Below, one piece after another: positions 1-5,474 of a DNA stretch of 5,474 nucleotides. Origin of the DNA: a bacterium. Lineage in GTDB: Bacteria > Bacillota_I > Bacilli_A > RF39 > UBA660. The stretch spans positions 1 to 5,474 of the forward strand of contig SFTR01000073.1 of NCBI GenBank assembly GCA_004560915.1. Direction: 5' to 3'. Numbering within the stretch: position 1 is the stretch's first letter; every line of letters begins with the position of its first letter. Made by a program: the position numbers and the translations under genes. Below the pieces are notes generated by a model. That model did no database searches. It had not been told where the DNA came from and saw nothing but the letters and a program-made list of their open reading frames with translations.

Positions 1-123
1 TGGGTATTTGTTGACTACGTTAAAGATGGAAAAGTATATATTCTAGATCCAGGTAGTTCTAATAAAACAGAATTATTTCAATATGGAGGGGTAACTGAAT
101 ATGCTGTTTACAAAGTTTATTAA
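1..123 (+). CDS. C39-like cysteine peptidase, C-terminal fragment (partial)
   Basis: An open frame enters at base 1 and stops with TAA at 121-123, giving the last 40 residues of a larger protein. The fragment begins WVFVDYVKDGKVYILDPGSS. This resembles the end of C39-like peptidase domains (Peptidase_C39_2 type), where a strand after the catalytic His is followed by a turn and a conserved Asp-Pro (here D16-P17 of the fragment). The catalytic Cys and the His would lie upstream, outside the window, so activity cannot be judged. The stop lies 23 bases inside the next gene, so the two are probably co-transcribed and translationally coupled. Family assignment rests on a short stretch. Other beta-rich secreted proteins with a DPG turn are possible. 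Confidence 0.6.
   Translation, partial: WVFVDYVKDGKVYILDPGSSNKTELFQYGGVTEYAVYKVY
85..89 (+). promoter_or_regulatory. Ribosome binding site of the LppM-like gene
   Basis: GGAGG, followed by two more G, lies 11 bases before the ATG at 101. It supports that start even though the gene then overlaps the upstream coding region by 23 bases. Confidence 0.7.
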
Positions 124-808
124 TTTTAAAAAAATTACTTTATTATTACTAGTAATCATTTTATGTTCTGGATGTTCAAGTGAACTATATTATAAGTTTG
201 ATCAAGATAAAATAGATTCTACGATTACAATAAAATATAATTCAGCTGAATTTAGAGATTATATAATAAATAGTGAAGCAAGTTCACAAATGAATACTAA
301 TATGTCTGATAGTGAAATAAAAATGACTTCAGAAGAAATGTTTGATTCATATAAAATAAATAGTTTTAAAGACAATGATTTTAAACAATATAGTGGTAAA
401 TTAACACAAGATAATGATAAATTTACATACGTATATAATTATGAATATAAATATAATGAATTTAAGAACAATAATATATTTAATAATTGCTTCTTATCTC
501 CAGTAATAAAAGAAGACAGGAATGCATATTACTTTGCTTTATATGGGGATTTTACTTGTAGATATTCTGAAGGAATGAAACTTGTAATAGATGCTCCAGG
601 TAAACTATTAAGTAGTAATTCAAATGATGAAAAGAATGGTAAAGCTACTTGGACAATAGATCAAACTAAGAATGATATATACTTTGCAATAAGTAAAAAA
701 GATGTATCTAATAGTTCATTTAATAAGTTTTATATAATAGGTGGAGTAGTTCTTGGTATTGTTACAATTATTACATTATTCTTATATAAGAAAGCTAAAG
801 AAGCATAG
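101..808 (+). CDS. LppM-like lipoprotein with C-terminal membrane anchor
   Basis: This gene encodes a 235-residue envelope protein of unknown function. The N-terminus has basic residues, a hydrophobic run at about 12-21 and a lipobox-like LCSGC ending at Cys25, followed by SSE. Cys at -3 is unusual, so lipidation is likely but not certain. The outer region (about 28-208) is rich in Asn, Lys and Tyr and has two further cysteines, C130 and C153, that could form a disulfide. The stretch around 158-198 (V-I-D-A-P-G-K, then W184 in ATWTID, then YFAISK) resembles the beta-rich LppM/DUF3153 fold, where a PG turn precedes a W-T strand. Residues 210-228 form a membrane helix followed by a basic tail, KKAKEA, which would be cytoplasmic. 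A strong SD at 85-89 supports the start. It overlaps the C39-like gene, so the two may act together at the cell surface. The LppM assignment comes from pattern memory, not a search. Confidence 0.7.
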   Translation: MLFTKFINFKKITLLLLVIILCSGCSSELYYKFDQDKIDSTITIKYNSAEFRDYIINSEASSQMNTNMSDSEIKMTSEEMFDSYKINSFKDNDFKQYSGKLTQDNDKFTYVYNYEYKYNEFKNNNIFNNCFLSPVIKEDRNAYYFALYGDFTCRYSEGMKLVIDAPGKLLSSNSNDEKNGKATWTIDQTKNDIYFAISKKDVSNSSFNKFYIIGGVVLGIVTIITLFLYKKAKEA

Positions 809-832
809 TACACATAAGTGTACTTTTTATTT
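807..832 (+). terminator. Rho-independent terminator after the LppM-like gene
   Basis: A perfect 7-bp stem, AGTACAC (807-813) and GTGTACT (818-824), encloses the loop ATAA and is followed by a T-rich run (TTTTATTTTA). The stem starts inside the TAG stop codon (806-808). It separates this operon from the copper operon, whose -35 box begins only about ten bases after the T-run. Confidence 0.8.
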
Positions 833-841
833 TATATTATA

Positions 842-870
842 TTGACAGAGATACCCCTATACCCTATAAT
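842..870 (+). promoter_or_regulatory. Consensus sigma-A promoter of the copper operon
   Basis: TTGACA (842-847) and TATAAT (865-870) match the housekeeping consensus exactly with an ideal 17-base spacer. Transcription should start near 877, which leaves a leader of only about ten bases before the csoR ATG at 887. A promoter this strong makes sense only under tight repression, which fits the C-tract operator in its spacer. Confidence 0.9.
851..868 (+). promoter_or_regulatory. Putative CsoR operator in the promoter spacer
   Basis: The spacer and -10 region read ATACCCCTATACCCTATA. This is two overlapping units, ATACCCCTAT (851-860) and TATACCCTATA (858-868), each a C-tract flanked by an A/T inverted repeat. 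CsoR/RcnR/FrmR-family operators are built this way, with a C/G tract between A/T-rich arms, as in the FrmR site with TATA-CCCCCC-TATA. The site fills the gap between -35 and -10 and overlaps the -10 box, so bound CsoR would block RNA polymerase. The csoR gene starts directly downstream, which implies autoregulation. Confidence 0.7.
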
Positions 871-876
871 GTGTAT

Positions 877-882
877 GGTGAT
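877..882 (+). promoter_or_regulatory. Ribosome binding site that fixes the csoR start
   Basis: GGTGAT matches the 3' part of the extended SD (AGGAGGTGATC) and sits four bases before the ATG at 887, the right register for that part of the SD. It falls at the predicted transcription start. The in-frame GTG at 818 and ATG at 869 lie upstream of the transcript and are excluded. Confidence 0.6.
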
Positions 883-886
883 AAAA

Positions 887-1183
887 ATGAATAAATGTAC
901 TAATTGTGTTAGAACTAAACATAGAACAGAAAATGAAAAGAAAAACTTAAAAAGAAGATTAAAAATTTTATCTGGGCAAATAAGTGGTATAGAACAAATG
1001 ATAGATGATGATAGATATTGTGATGATGTTCTACTTCAAATTTCTTCTGCTACGAATGCTCTTAAAAGTTTAGGAGCAGAGATACTTAAGAATCATATGG
1101 AAACATGTATGATTGATGAAATAAATAAAGGTAATAATGAAGTGGTAAAAGATATAATTAGTTTGATGGGCAAATTAAAGTGA
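887..1183 (+). CDS. csoR: CsoR, copper-sensing transcriptional repressor
   Basis: A 98-residue all-helical repressor of the CsoR/RcnR family. It binds operator DNA as apo-protein and releases it when Cu(I) binds. The copper ligands are C45, H70 and C74. Their spacing of 25 and 4 matches C36-H61-C65 of Mycobacterium tuberculosis CsoR. Y44 just before the first Cys is in the position of that protein's second-shell Tyr. The helix-1 segment LKRRLKILSGQISGIEQMI carries the family's LxRLxxxxGQxxGI pattern and the basic residues used for DNA contact. An extra CxxC (C4, C7) and H12 lie in the flexible N-terminus. The open frame extends upstream to 818, but those codons lie in the previous terminator and this gene's promoter, so ATG 887 is the start. 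The gene heads the operon, and its TGA overlaps the GTG of the next ORF (GTGA). The Cys-His-Cys set argues for Cu(I) rather than nickel, formaldehyde or persulfide sensing. Confidence 0.93.
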   Translation: MNKCTNCVRTKHRTENEKKNLKRRLKILSGQISGIEQMIDDDRYCDDVLLQISSATNALKSLGAEILKNHMETCMIDEINKGNNEVVKDIISLMGKLK

Positions 1184-1389
1184 AAAAGATATATATATAA
1201 ATAGAAGGAATGCACTGTATAAATTGTGAAAATACCATTAAATATATATTAACGTCTTATAAGAATATTAAAAGAGTTAGTTTTGATGGTTTTATAGCAG
1301 TCATTACTTGTGAAAATAAATTAAGAGAAGAGAATCTTATAAAAGTTATTAATGATATAATTTGTTTTGAAGGTGAAAGATATGAATAA
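1180..1389 (+). pseudogene. Small HMA-domain copper chaperone interrupted by an in-frame TAA
   Basis: Between csoR and copA a 70-codon frame encodes a complete HMA fold except for one stop. GTG at 1180 overlaps the csoR stop and gives MKKIYI, then TAA at 1198-1200, then IEGMHCINCENTIKYIL and so on to TAA at 1387-1389. GMHCxxC is the Cu(I)-binding loop. The order fits beta1, loop, helix 1 (to about 1270), the strand FIAVITC, helix 2 (REENLIKVINDI) and a last strand. The protein would be a chaperone that passes Cu(I) to CopA. A single T-to-A change at 1198 would restore Lys, a common residue there. The only internal ATG, 1210, would remove strand 1 and has no spaced SD. The frame runs 8 bases past the copA ATG, so the original coupling survives. 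Similar HMA domains can be the N-terminus of larger fused transporters, so this could be the stump of one. It could also be a sequencing error or a real nonsense allele. Confidence 0.75.
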
Positions 1390-3571
1390 AATTGATCTTA
1401 GTATTGGAGGAATGAGTTGTAGTGCTTGTTCTTCAGGACTTGAAAAGTATTTGAATAAACAAAAAGGTATAGTAGATGCATCAGTTAACTTAGTACTTGC
1501 GATGGCTACTATTAAGTATGAAGATATAAATGTTAAAGATATTGAAAGATATATAAAAGAAGCTGGATTTGAAAGTTTAGGGTGTTATGATTTATTTAAA
1601 GAAAAAAGAAGTAAGAATGTTAAAAGGAATTTAATAATATTTAGCACGTTAGTTATAATTTTGTTATATGTGTCTATGGCTCGTATGATTGGACTTCCAT
1701 GTATAAATTATTTAAATATGGAGAAGTATTCTCTTAATTATGCAGTATGTTTGTTAGCACTTACGATACCATTTATGATATATGGACTAGATATATTTAA
1801 GAGTGGGTACAAAAATTTAATACATAAGACTCCTAATATGGATACTTTGGTTTCTATTGGAGTAATATCAAGTTTTATATATAGCTTAGTTAGTACTATT
1901 ATGATTATAATTGGTAAAGAGATGTATGTTCATAGTTTATATTTTGAAAGTGCTGGAGTAGTTATATATTTTATAAAACTTGGTAGATATATTGATTCAA
2001 AAAGTAAAGAGAAGACTAAAGAAGCAATTAAATCTTTAGTGCAGATAACTCCGATGAAGGCATTATTAAAAACGAATGATGGTGAAAAAGAAGTAACAAT
2101 TGATGAAGTAAAGGTTGGAGATATATTAATATGTAAACCAGGTATGAAGTTTGCTGTTGATGGTGTTATAGTTGATGGTAGTAGTCATGCTGATGAATCA
2201 TTTATTACAGGAGAAAGCAAACCAAATAAAAAGAATATAAATGATAAAGTAGTAGCAGGGAGCGTAAATATAGATGGTTCTGTTTTATATGAAGCAAAAG
2301 CTATTGGAAGGAATTCTACAATATCTGAGATAGTAAGATTAGTAGTAGATGCTAGTAATACGAAAGCACCTATAGCTAGATTTGCTGATAAAGTAAGTGG
2401 TTACTTTGTACCTAGTATTATTTTAATAGCTATTTTTACTTTTATAGGTTATTTAATACTTGGAAAGGGTATTAATGATAGTTTGGTTCATTTTGTTAAT
2501 GTTCTTGTAGTAAGTTGTCCTTGTGCTTTAGGTCTTGCGACTCCACTTGCAATAGTTGTTAGTGAAGGAGAATGTGCTAAAAATGGAATACTTGTTAAGA
2601 ATAGTGAAACTTTAGAAAATTCATATAAAGTAGATACTATATGTTTTGATAAGACTGGTACTCTTACATATGGAAACTTAAAAATAAATAAAATTAATAA
2701 TTATAGTGATTATAAAGATAGTGAACTTAAAGTAATTATTTCATCTTTAGAAAGTAAATCTAGTCATCCGACAGCTAGTGCATTCAAAGATGAAAAGTTA
2801 AAACTTAAAGATGTAAAAAATTATAAAAATATAGATGGAGTAGGTTTAGAAGGAAAGATTGAAAATAATAAATATTATGTTGGTAACTCTAGATTATTTG
2901 AAATATTAAATATTAAAAATGAATATTTAAGTGATGAAGAAAAGTTAACTCTTGATGGAAATAGTATTCTATATGTTATAGAAAATAAAAAGGTTATAGC
3001 TTTAGTAGGAGTAAAAGATATAATAAGAAGAGATGCTAAAGATATAGTTAATGAGTTAAGTAAAGATAGGGAAGTTATAATGCTTACAGGTGATAATAAA
3101 ATAACAGCTAGCGTTATAGCAAAAGAACTTAATATAAGTAATGTTATTTCTAATGTACTTCCAAATGAAAAAGTAAAAGAAATAAAGAATTTAATGAAAG
3201 ATAAAACTGTTATGATGATAGGAGATGGAATAAATGATGCTCCTAGTCTTGCTACTAGTAATATAGGTGTTTCTATTGGGAGTGGTACTGATATAGCTAA
3301 TGATTCATCTGACGTAATACTTATGAATGATAATTTAGTTAATATAATTAATTTGATAAATATAAGTAAGAAGACAATAAAGATTATAAATGAAAATTTA
3401 TTTTGGGCATTCTTTTATAATATATGTATGATACCTATAGCTATTGGATTATTTAGTAATTTTGGAATAAATATGAATCCTATGATAGCAGGGTTATCAA
3501 TGACACTAAGTAGTGTTACAGTAATTTTAAATACATTTAGATTAAAGAAAATAAAGGTAAGGAAGTGTTAA
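1382..3571 (+). CDS. copA: CopA, Cu(I)-exporting P1B-1 ATPase
   Basis: A 729-residue membrane pump that exports cytosolic Cu(I) using ATP. One N-terminal HMA domain (residues 1-70) has the site GMSCSAC (C13, C16). Eight membrane helices follow the P1B plan, the first at about 83-104. The actuator loop carries TGE (276-278). The transport site is C379-P380-C381 in SCPCALGLATP. The phosphorylated aspartate is D423 in DKTGTLT. The nucleotide domain has HP (462-463), TGDN (569-572) and GDGINDAP (614-621). The last helices show FFYN and MTLSSVTV, the TM7 and TM8 signatures of copper pumps rather than Zn/Cd pumps. ATG 1382 is chosen because GAAGGTGA (1369-1376) lies five bases upstream. A TTG at 1367 in the same frame would add five residues but has no better SD. 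Length is normal for a single-HMA CopA. The protein ends in an unusual C-terminal Cys. The copZ gene follows after one base. Confidence 0.96.
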   Translation: MNKIDLSIGGMSCSACSSGLEKYLNKQKGIVDASVNLVLAMATIKYEDINVKDIERYIKEAGFESLGCYDLFKEKRSKNVKRNLIIFSTLVIILLYVSMARMIGLPCINYLNMEKYSLNYAVCLLALTIPFMIYGLDIFKSGYKNLIHKTPNMDTLVSIGVISSFIYSLVSTIMIIIGKEMYVHSLYFESAGVVIYFIKLGRYIDSKSKEKTKEAIKSLVQITPMKALLKTNDGEKEVTIDEVKVGDILICKPGMKFAVDGVIVDGSSHADESFITGESKPNKKNINDKVVAGSVNIDGSVLYEAKAIGRNSTISEIVRLVVDASNTKAPIARFADKVSGYFVPSIILIAIFTFIGYLILGKGINDSLVHFVNVLVVSCPCALGLATPLAIVVSEGECAKNGILVKNSETLENSYKVDTICFDKTGTLTYGNLKINKINNYSDYKDSELKVIISSLESKSSHPTASAFKDEKLKLKDVKNYKNIDGVGLEGKIENNKYYVGNSRLFEILNIKNEYLSDEEKLTLDGNSILYVIENKKVIALVGVKDIIRRDAKDIVNELSKDREVIMLTGDNKITASVIAKELNISNVISNVLPNEKVKEIKNLMKDKTVMMIGDGINDAPSLATSNIGVSIGSGTDIANDSSDVILMNDNLVNIINLINISKKTIKIINENLFWAFFYNICMIPIAIGLFSNFGINMNPMIAGLSMTLSSVTVILNTFRLKKIKVRKC

Positions 3572-3572
3572 T

Positions 3573-3800
3573 ATGTTTGGACATAAAAATAAAGTAATTA
3601 TTAAAGTAGATGGTATGCACTGTGAACATTGTGCTAAAAAAGTTAGTGATGCAATAGTAAAAGTAGATGATAAATATAAAGTAAAAGTTGACTTAAAGTG
3701 TGGTGAAGTAACCATTGCTAGTAAGAATACTATTGACATTGATAATGTAAAAGAAAATGTAAATCAAACTGGATTTACATTTGTAGGTGTAAAGGATTAA
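3573..3800 (+). CDS. copZ: CopZ, Cu(I) chaperone
   Basis: A 75-residue single HMA domain protein of the cytosol. It binds Cu(I) through C17 and C20 in GMHCEHC and delivers it to CopA or CsoR. The sequence shows strand 1 (KVIIKVDG), the metal loop, helix 1 (AKKVSDAIVK), strands KVKVDLKCGEVTIAS, helix 2 (DIDNVKENVNQTG) and a last strand, FTFVGV. The loop carries His on both sides (H16, H19), and a His at position 4 could add to binding. AAGGA at 3559-3563 lies nine bases before the ATG. The gene begins one base after the copA stop, so the two are tightly coupled. It is intact, which may explain why the upstream HMA gene could be lost. Confidence 0.93.
   Translation: MFGHKNKVIIKVDGMHCEHCAKKVSDAIVKVDDKYKVKVDLKCGEVTIASKNTIDIDNVKENVNQTGFTFVGVKD
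3791..3796 (+). promoter_or_regulatory. SD-like site before the ATA-start ORF
   Basis: AAAGGA, within the last codons of copZ, lies five bases before ATA 3802. This is the normal spacing for a start codon and is the main reason to place the ORF start there. Confidence 0.45.
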
Positions 3801-3801
3801 T

Positions 3802-3975
3802 ATAAAGAAAATACTTAGTGTTTTAGCAATATTTAGTATATTTATTCTATATGTTTGTGATAAAGAACAAGTAGTAGAAGAAAAAGAACAAACTGATAAT
3901 AAAATAATTATTAAGACTGAATATGTAGATACTTTTAGAGATAAGTTTGTTAATTGGAATGGAATAACAGAATAA
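3802..3975 (+). CDS. Small membrane-anchored protein with ATA at the start position
   Basis: I do not recognise this 57-codon ORF, which directly follows copZ and closes the operon. It reads (I/M)KKILSVLAIFSIFILYVC, a basic start plus one hydrophobic helix (residues 4-18), then an acidic-basic linker (DKEQVVEEKEQTDNK) and a tail ending KFVNWNGITE. The layout fits an anchored or secreted peptide. C19 follows the hydrophobic run as in a lipoprotein, but Tyr-Val before it does not suit signal peptidase II. The frame contains no ATG, GTG or TTG. The in-frame stop at 3790-3792 leaves ATT 3796 and ATA 3802 as the only rare-start options, and AAAGGA sits five bases before the ATA. One change, A3804 to G, would give a perfect MKK signal start. 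It is therefore either a gene using a rare start or a recently silenced one. The operon terminator begins at its stop codon. Confidence 0.5.
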   Translation: MKKILSVLAIFSIFILYVCDKEQVVEEKEQTDNKIIIKTEYVDTFRDKFVNWNGITE

Positions 3976-4001
3976 AAAGTTAACGATTGTTAACTTTTTT
4001 T
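3974..4001. terminator. Bidirectional terminator between convergent operons
   Basis: GTTAAC (3979-3984), loop GATT (3985-3988) and GTTAAC (3989-3994) form a stem that A-tract 3974-3978 and T-tract 3995-4001 extend to about 11 bp. With U-runs on both strands it should stop the copper operon from the left and the ABC operon from the right. The permease stop codon (3990-3992, minus strand) lies inside the stem. Confidence 0.85.
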
Positions 4002-4766
4002 ACTTATCTCTTCAATAATTTTATACATAACTATTGAAATAATAGTTAATAAGAATATACCTGTCATTACTAAGTCTAAATTAAATACTTGAGAACCATA
4101 TAATATTAAATAACCAATACCTGCTTTAGATGTTAAGAATTCTCCCATGATAACACCTATTAAACACATAGATATATTTATTTTTAATGTATTAATAATA
4201 GTACTTTTATTGGATGGTATTACTACATTAAATAATATATCTTTTTTAGTAGCATTAAATGTCTTTAATAATTTTATCTTTAACTTATCAGTGTTTACAA
4301 AACCATTGTATATAGTTTGAATACTAACAATAATAGATATTAATATAGCCATAGTAATAATACCATTTTGATTAGCACCAATCCATATAATTATTATAGG
4401 GCCTAATGCTACTTTAGGAAGACTATTTAATATAGTTAAATATGGGTCAATAACCTTAGATAGAAAAACACTTTCATATAAAATTATAGATATAATAATA
4501 GAGAGAAGAGTAGTTATCATAAAAGAAATAATAGTTTCTTTTATGGTTATCCATATATGAATAAATAGATTATTCTCAACATAAAGTTTAGAAATAGTAC
4601 TTAATATTTTAGATGGGGAACTAGTAATAAAAGAATTTATATAATTATGACTAGCTAGAAATTGCCAAATGATTATAAAAAATATAAATATACTAATTTG
4701 TGTAATAGATATTAAAAGTTTATTTAATTTTAATTTTCTTAAATATTTTTTATGTTCATTACTCAT
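3990..4766 (-). CDS. ABC importer permease, NitT/TauT family
   Basis: A 258-residue inner-membrane permease of the binding-protein-dependent family that includes SsuC, TauC, NrtB and ThiX, with about six helices (first at 19-37). LNSLPKVALGPIIIIWIG (113-130) is the family's conserved N-S-x-P-x-A-L-x-P segment. The cytoplasmic coupling loop that docks with the ATPase is at about 166-185 (LLKTFNATKKDILFNVVIPS), followed by a helix leading to GEFLTSKAGIGYLI (208-221). Length is typical. An AAGGAA at 4777-4782 lies ten bases ahead of the ATG, and the start overlaps the ATPase stop by 8 bases, so translation is coupled. The substrate cannot be read from the sequence. Sulfonates, nitrate, thiamine precursors and riboflavin-like compounds are all carried by relatives. 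Confidence 0.88.
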   Translation of the reverse strand: MSNEHKKYLRKLKLNKLLISITQISIFIFFIIIWQFLASHNYINSFITSSPSKILSTISKLYVENNLFIHIWITIKETIISFMITTLLSIIISIILYESVFLSKVIDPYLTILNSLPKVALGPIIIIWIGANQNGIITMAILISIIVSIQTIYNGFVNTDKLKIKLLKTFNATKKDILFNVVIPSNKSTIINTLKINISMCLIGVIMGEFLTSKAGIGYLILYGSQVFNLDLVMTGIFLLTIISIVMYKIIEEISKKS

Positions 4767-5474
4767 TATTATCTATTTCCTTCCAGATAAGTTTGTAGTA
4801 ATCTTTGAATTCTTTAGCATTTCTGTTATTAATGGGTGTACTTTTATTAGATAAATTTATTTCATGAATGTTTTTAATAGTTGCTGGTCTTTTAGAGAAG
4901 ACAATTATTTTATTGCACATAGATATTGCTTCTGCGATATCATGAGTTACTATTAAAACAGTTTTATTTTCTTCTTTTATTATTTTAAATACATCATCTC
5001 CGACTTTTAATCTTGTTTGATAATCTAATGCACTATATGGTTCATCAAGAAGTAATATGTCTGGATGCATAGCTAGTGTTCTAATAAGAGCTAGTCTTTG
5101 TTTCATACCACCTGATAAGGAACTTGGATACTTATTAATAAAATCATATAGATCATACTTCTTTAATAGAGATATAACATATTCTTTATTATTTTTAGTA
5201 AGATTATGTTTTATCTTTAAACCAAGTAATGCATTATCAAGAATAGTAAGCCATGGAAATAATGCATCTTCTTGAAGCATATATGAAACTTTTATACCAT
5301 TTTTAATATTTATGTTTCCATTATAATTTTTATCAAGATTAGATATTATATTTAATATAGAACTTTTACCACATCCGGATGGACCTATTAGTCCGATGAA
5401 GTCTCCTTCATTAATAGAGAAACTTACATTATTTAAGGCATTTATTTCTCCTTCAGTAGTATGATAAGTTTTAG
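4759..5474 (-). CDS. ABC importer ATP-binding protein, NitT/TauT family (N-terminus cut by window edge)
   Basis: The cytoplasmic ATPase partner of the permease. The frame is open to the window edge and gives 237 residues, beginning KTYHTTEGEINALNNVSF. Relatives start about ten residues earlier, so nearly all of it is present. An in-frame ATG at 5278-5280 is internal, because it would remove the P-loop. In the visible fragment, Walker A is GPSGCGKSS (30-38), the Q-loop is Q67 in LQEDALFPW, the signature LSGGMKQR is at 119-126, Walker B is ILLLDEP with D143-E144, the D-loop SALD is at 147-150, and the switch His is H177 in VTHD. All catalytic residues are in place. The FPWLT and YSALD stretches are typical of SsuB/TauB-like ATPases. 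The binding protein is not between the permease and the terminator, so if present it lies to the right of the window. Confidence 0.92.
   Translation of the reverse strand, partial: KTYHTTEGEINALNNVSFSINEGDFIGLIGPSGCGKSSILNIISNLDKNYNGNINIKNGIKVSYMLQEDALFPWLTILDNALLGLKIKHNLTKNNKEYVISLLKKYDLYDFINKYPSSLSGGMKQRLALIRTLAMHPDILLLDEPYSALDYQTRLKVGDDVFKIIKEENKTVLIVTHDIAEAISMCNKIIVFSKRPATIKNIHEINLSNKSTPINNRNAKEFKDYYKLIWKEIDNNE

Noticed and set aside
818..886. N-terminal extension of csoR starting at GTG 818
   Set aside because: The extension would be translated from the right arm of the upstream terminator and through the -35, operator and -10 of csoR's own promoter. It adds residues not found in the family. 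ATG 887 has an SD-like GGTGAT and gives the normal length.
1189..1199. AT dinucleotide tract before the TAA as a phase-variation switch for the HMA ORF
   Set aside because: Adding or removing TA units either shifts the frame away from the HMA domain or, in steps of six bases, keeps the same TAA. Slippage cannot restore the gene, and only a substitution can.
1367..1381. TTG start for copA five codons upstream
   Set aside because: ATG 1382 is correctly spaced from GAAGGTGA, while TTG 1367 would lie upstream of that SD. The extra residues are not needed for the HMA domain.
3542..3739. Minus-strand open frame opposite the copA end and copZ
   Set aside because: It lies antisense across two well-supported genes, has no family resemblance and no SD context, and is a shadow of low-GC coding sequence.
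4669..4854. Plus-strand open frame over the permease/ATPase junction
   Set aside because: It is antisense to two motif-confirmed genes. Its hydrophobic look comes from the complement of AT-rich membrane-protein codons.
5057..5275. Plus-strand open frame inside the ABC ATPase
   Set aside because: It is antisense to the signature-motif and Q-loop region of the ATPase, with no independent coding evidence.
1..5474. CRISPR array, insertion sequence, tRNA/rRNA, toxin-antitoxin or attachment site
   Set aside because: I looked for spaced direct repeats, terminal inverted repeats, transposase motifs and RNA-gene features and saw none. The only strong palindromes are the two terminators.

Overview
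The window comes from a very AT-rich, low-GC Gram-positive bacterium, most likely a gut-type Bacillota lineage. The signs are strong SD sequences, a lipoprotein signal, heavy use of AGA/ATA codons, and a copper operon of Firmicutes type. TGG encodes tryptophan and TGA ends csoR, so the genetic code is the standard one and not the Mycoplasma code. I cannot name a genus from the sequence alone.

Layout. (1) Positions 1-808, plus strand, hold the tail of a C39-like peptidase gene and an overlapping gene for a lipoprotein-like protein with a C-terminal membrane anchor (LppM-like). A short hairpin terminator begins inside its stop codon. (2) Positions 842-3975, plus strand, hold a copper-homeostasis operon. 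A consensus sigma-A promoter has a CsoR-type operator in its spacer. It drives csoR, a small heavy-metal-associated (HMA) chaperone ORF broken by an in-frame TAA, copA (Cu(I)-exporting P1B-type ATPase), copZ (copper chaperone), and a 57-codon membrane-anchored ORF whose only well-placed start is ATA. (3) At 3974-4001 a symmetrical A/T-flanked hairpin serves as a bidirectional terminator. (4) Positions 3990-5474, minus strand, hold the permease and ATPase of a NitT/TauT-family ABC importer. The ATPase lacks only its extreme N-terminus, and the substrate-binding protein is not in view.

How the genes work together. CsoR should keep the operon off until Cu(I) binds its Cys-His-Cys site. CopZ (and, before it was broken, the second HMA protein) would then carry Cu(I) to CopA for export. 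The ABC importer is a separate, convergent unit with no visible link to copper.

The core is a familiar copper-resistance locus, and I do not see a wholly new system. The parts most worth a second look are the two small operon members that each seem one base away from being intact (TAA at 1198-1200, ATA at 3802-3804) and the stacked C-tract operator inside the promoter.
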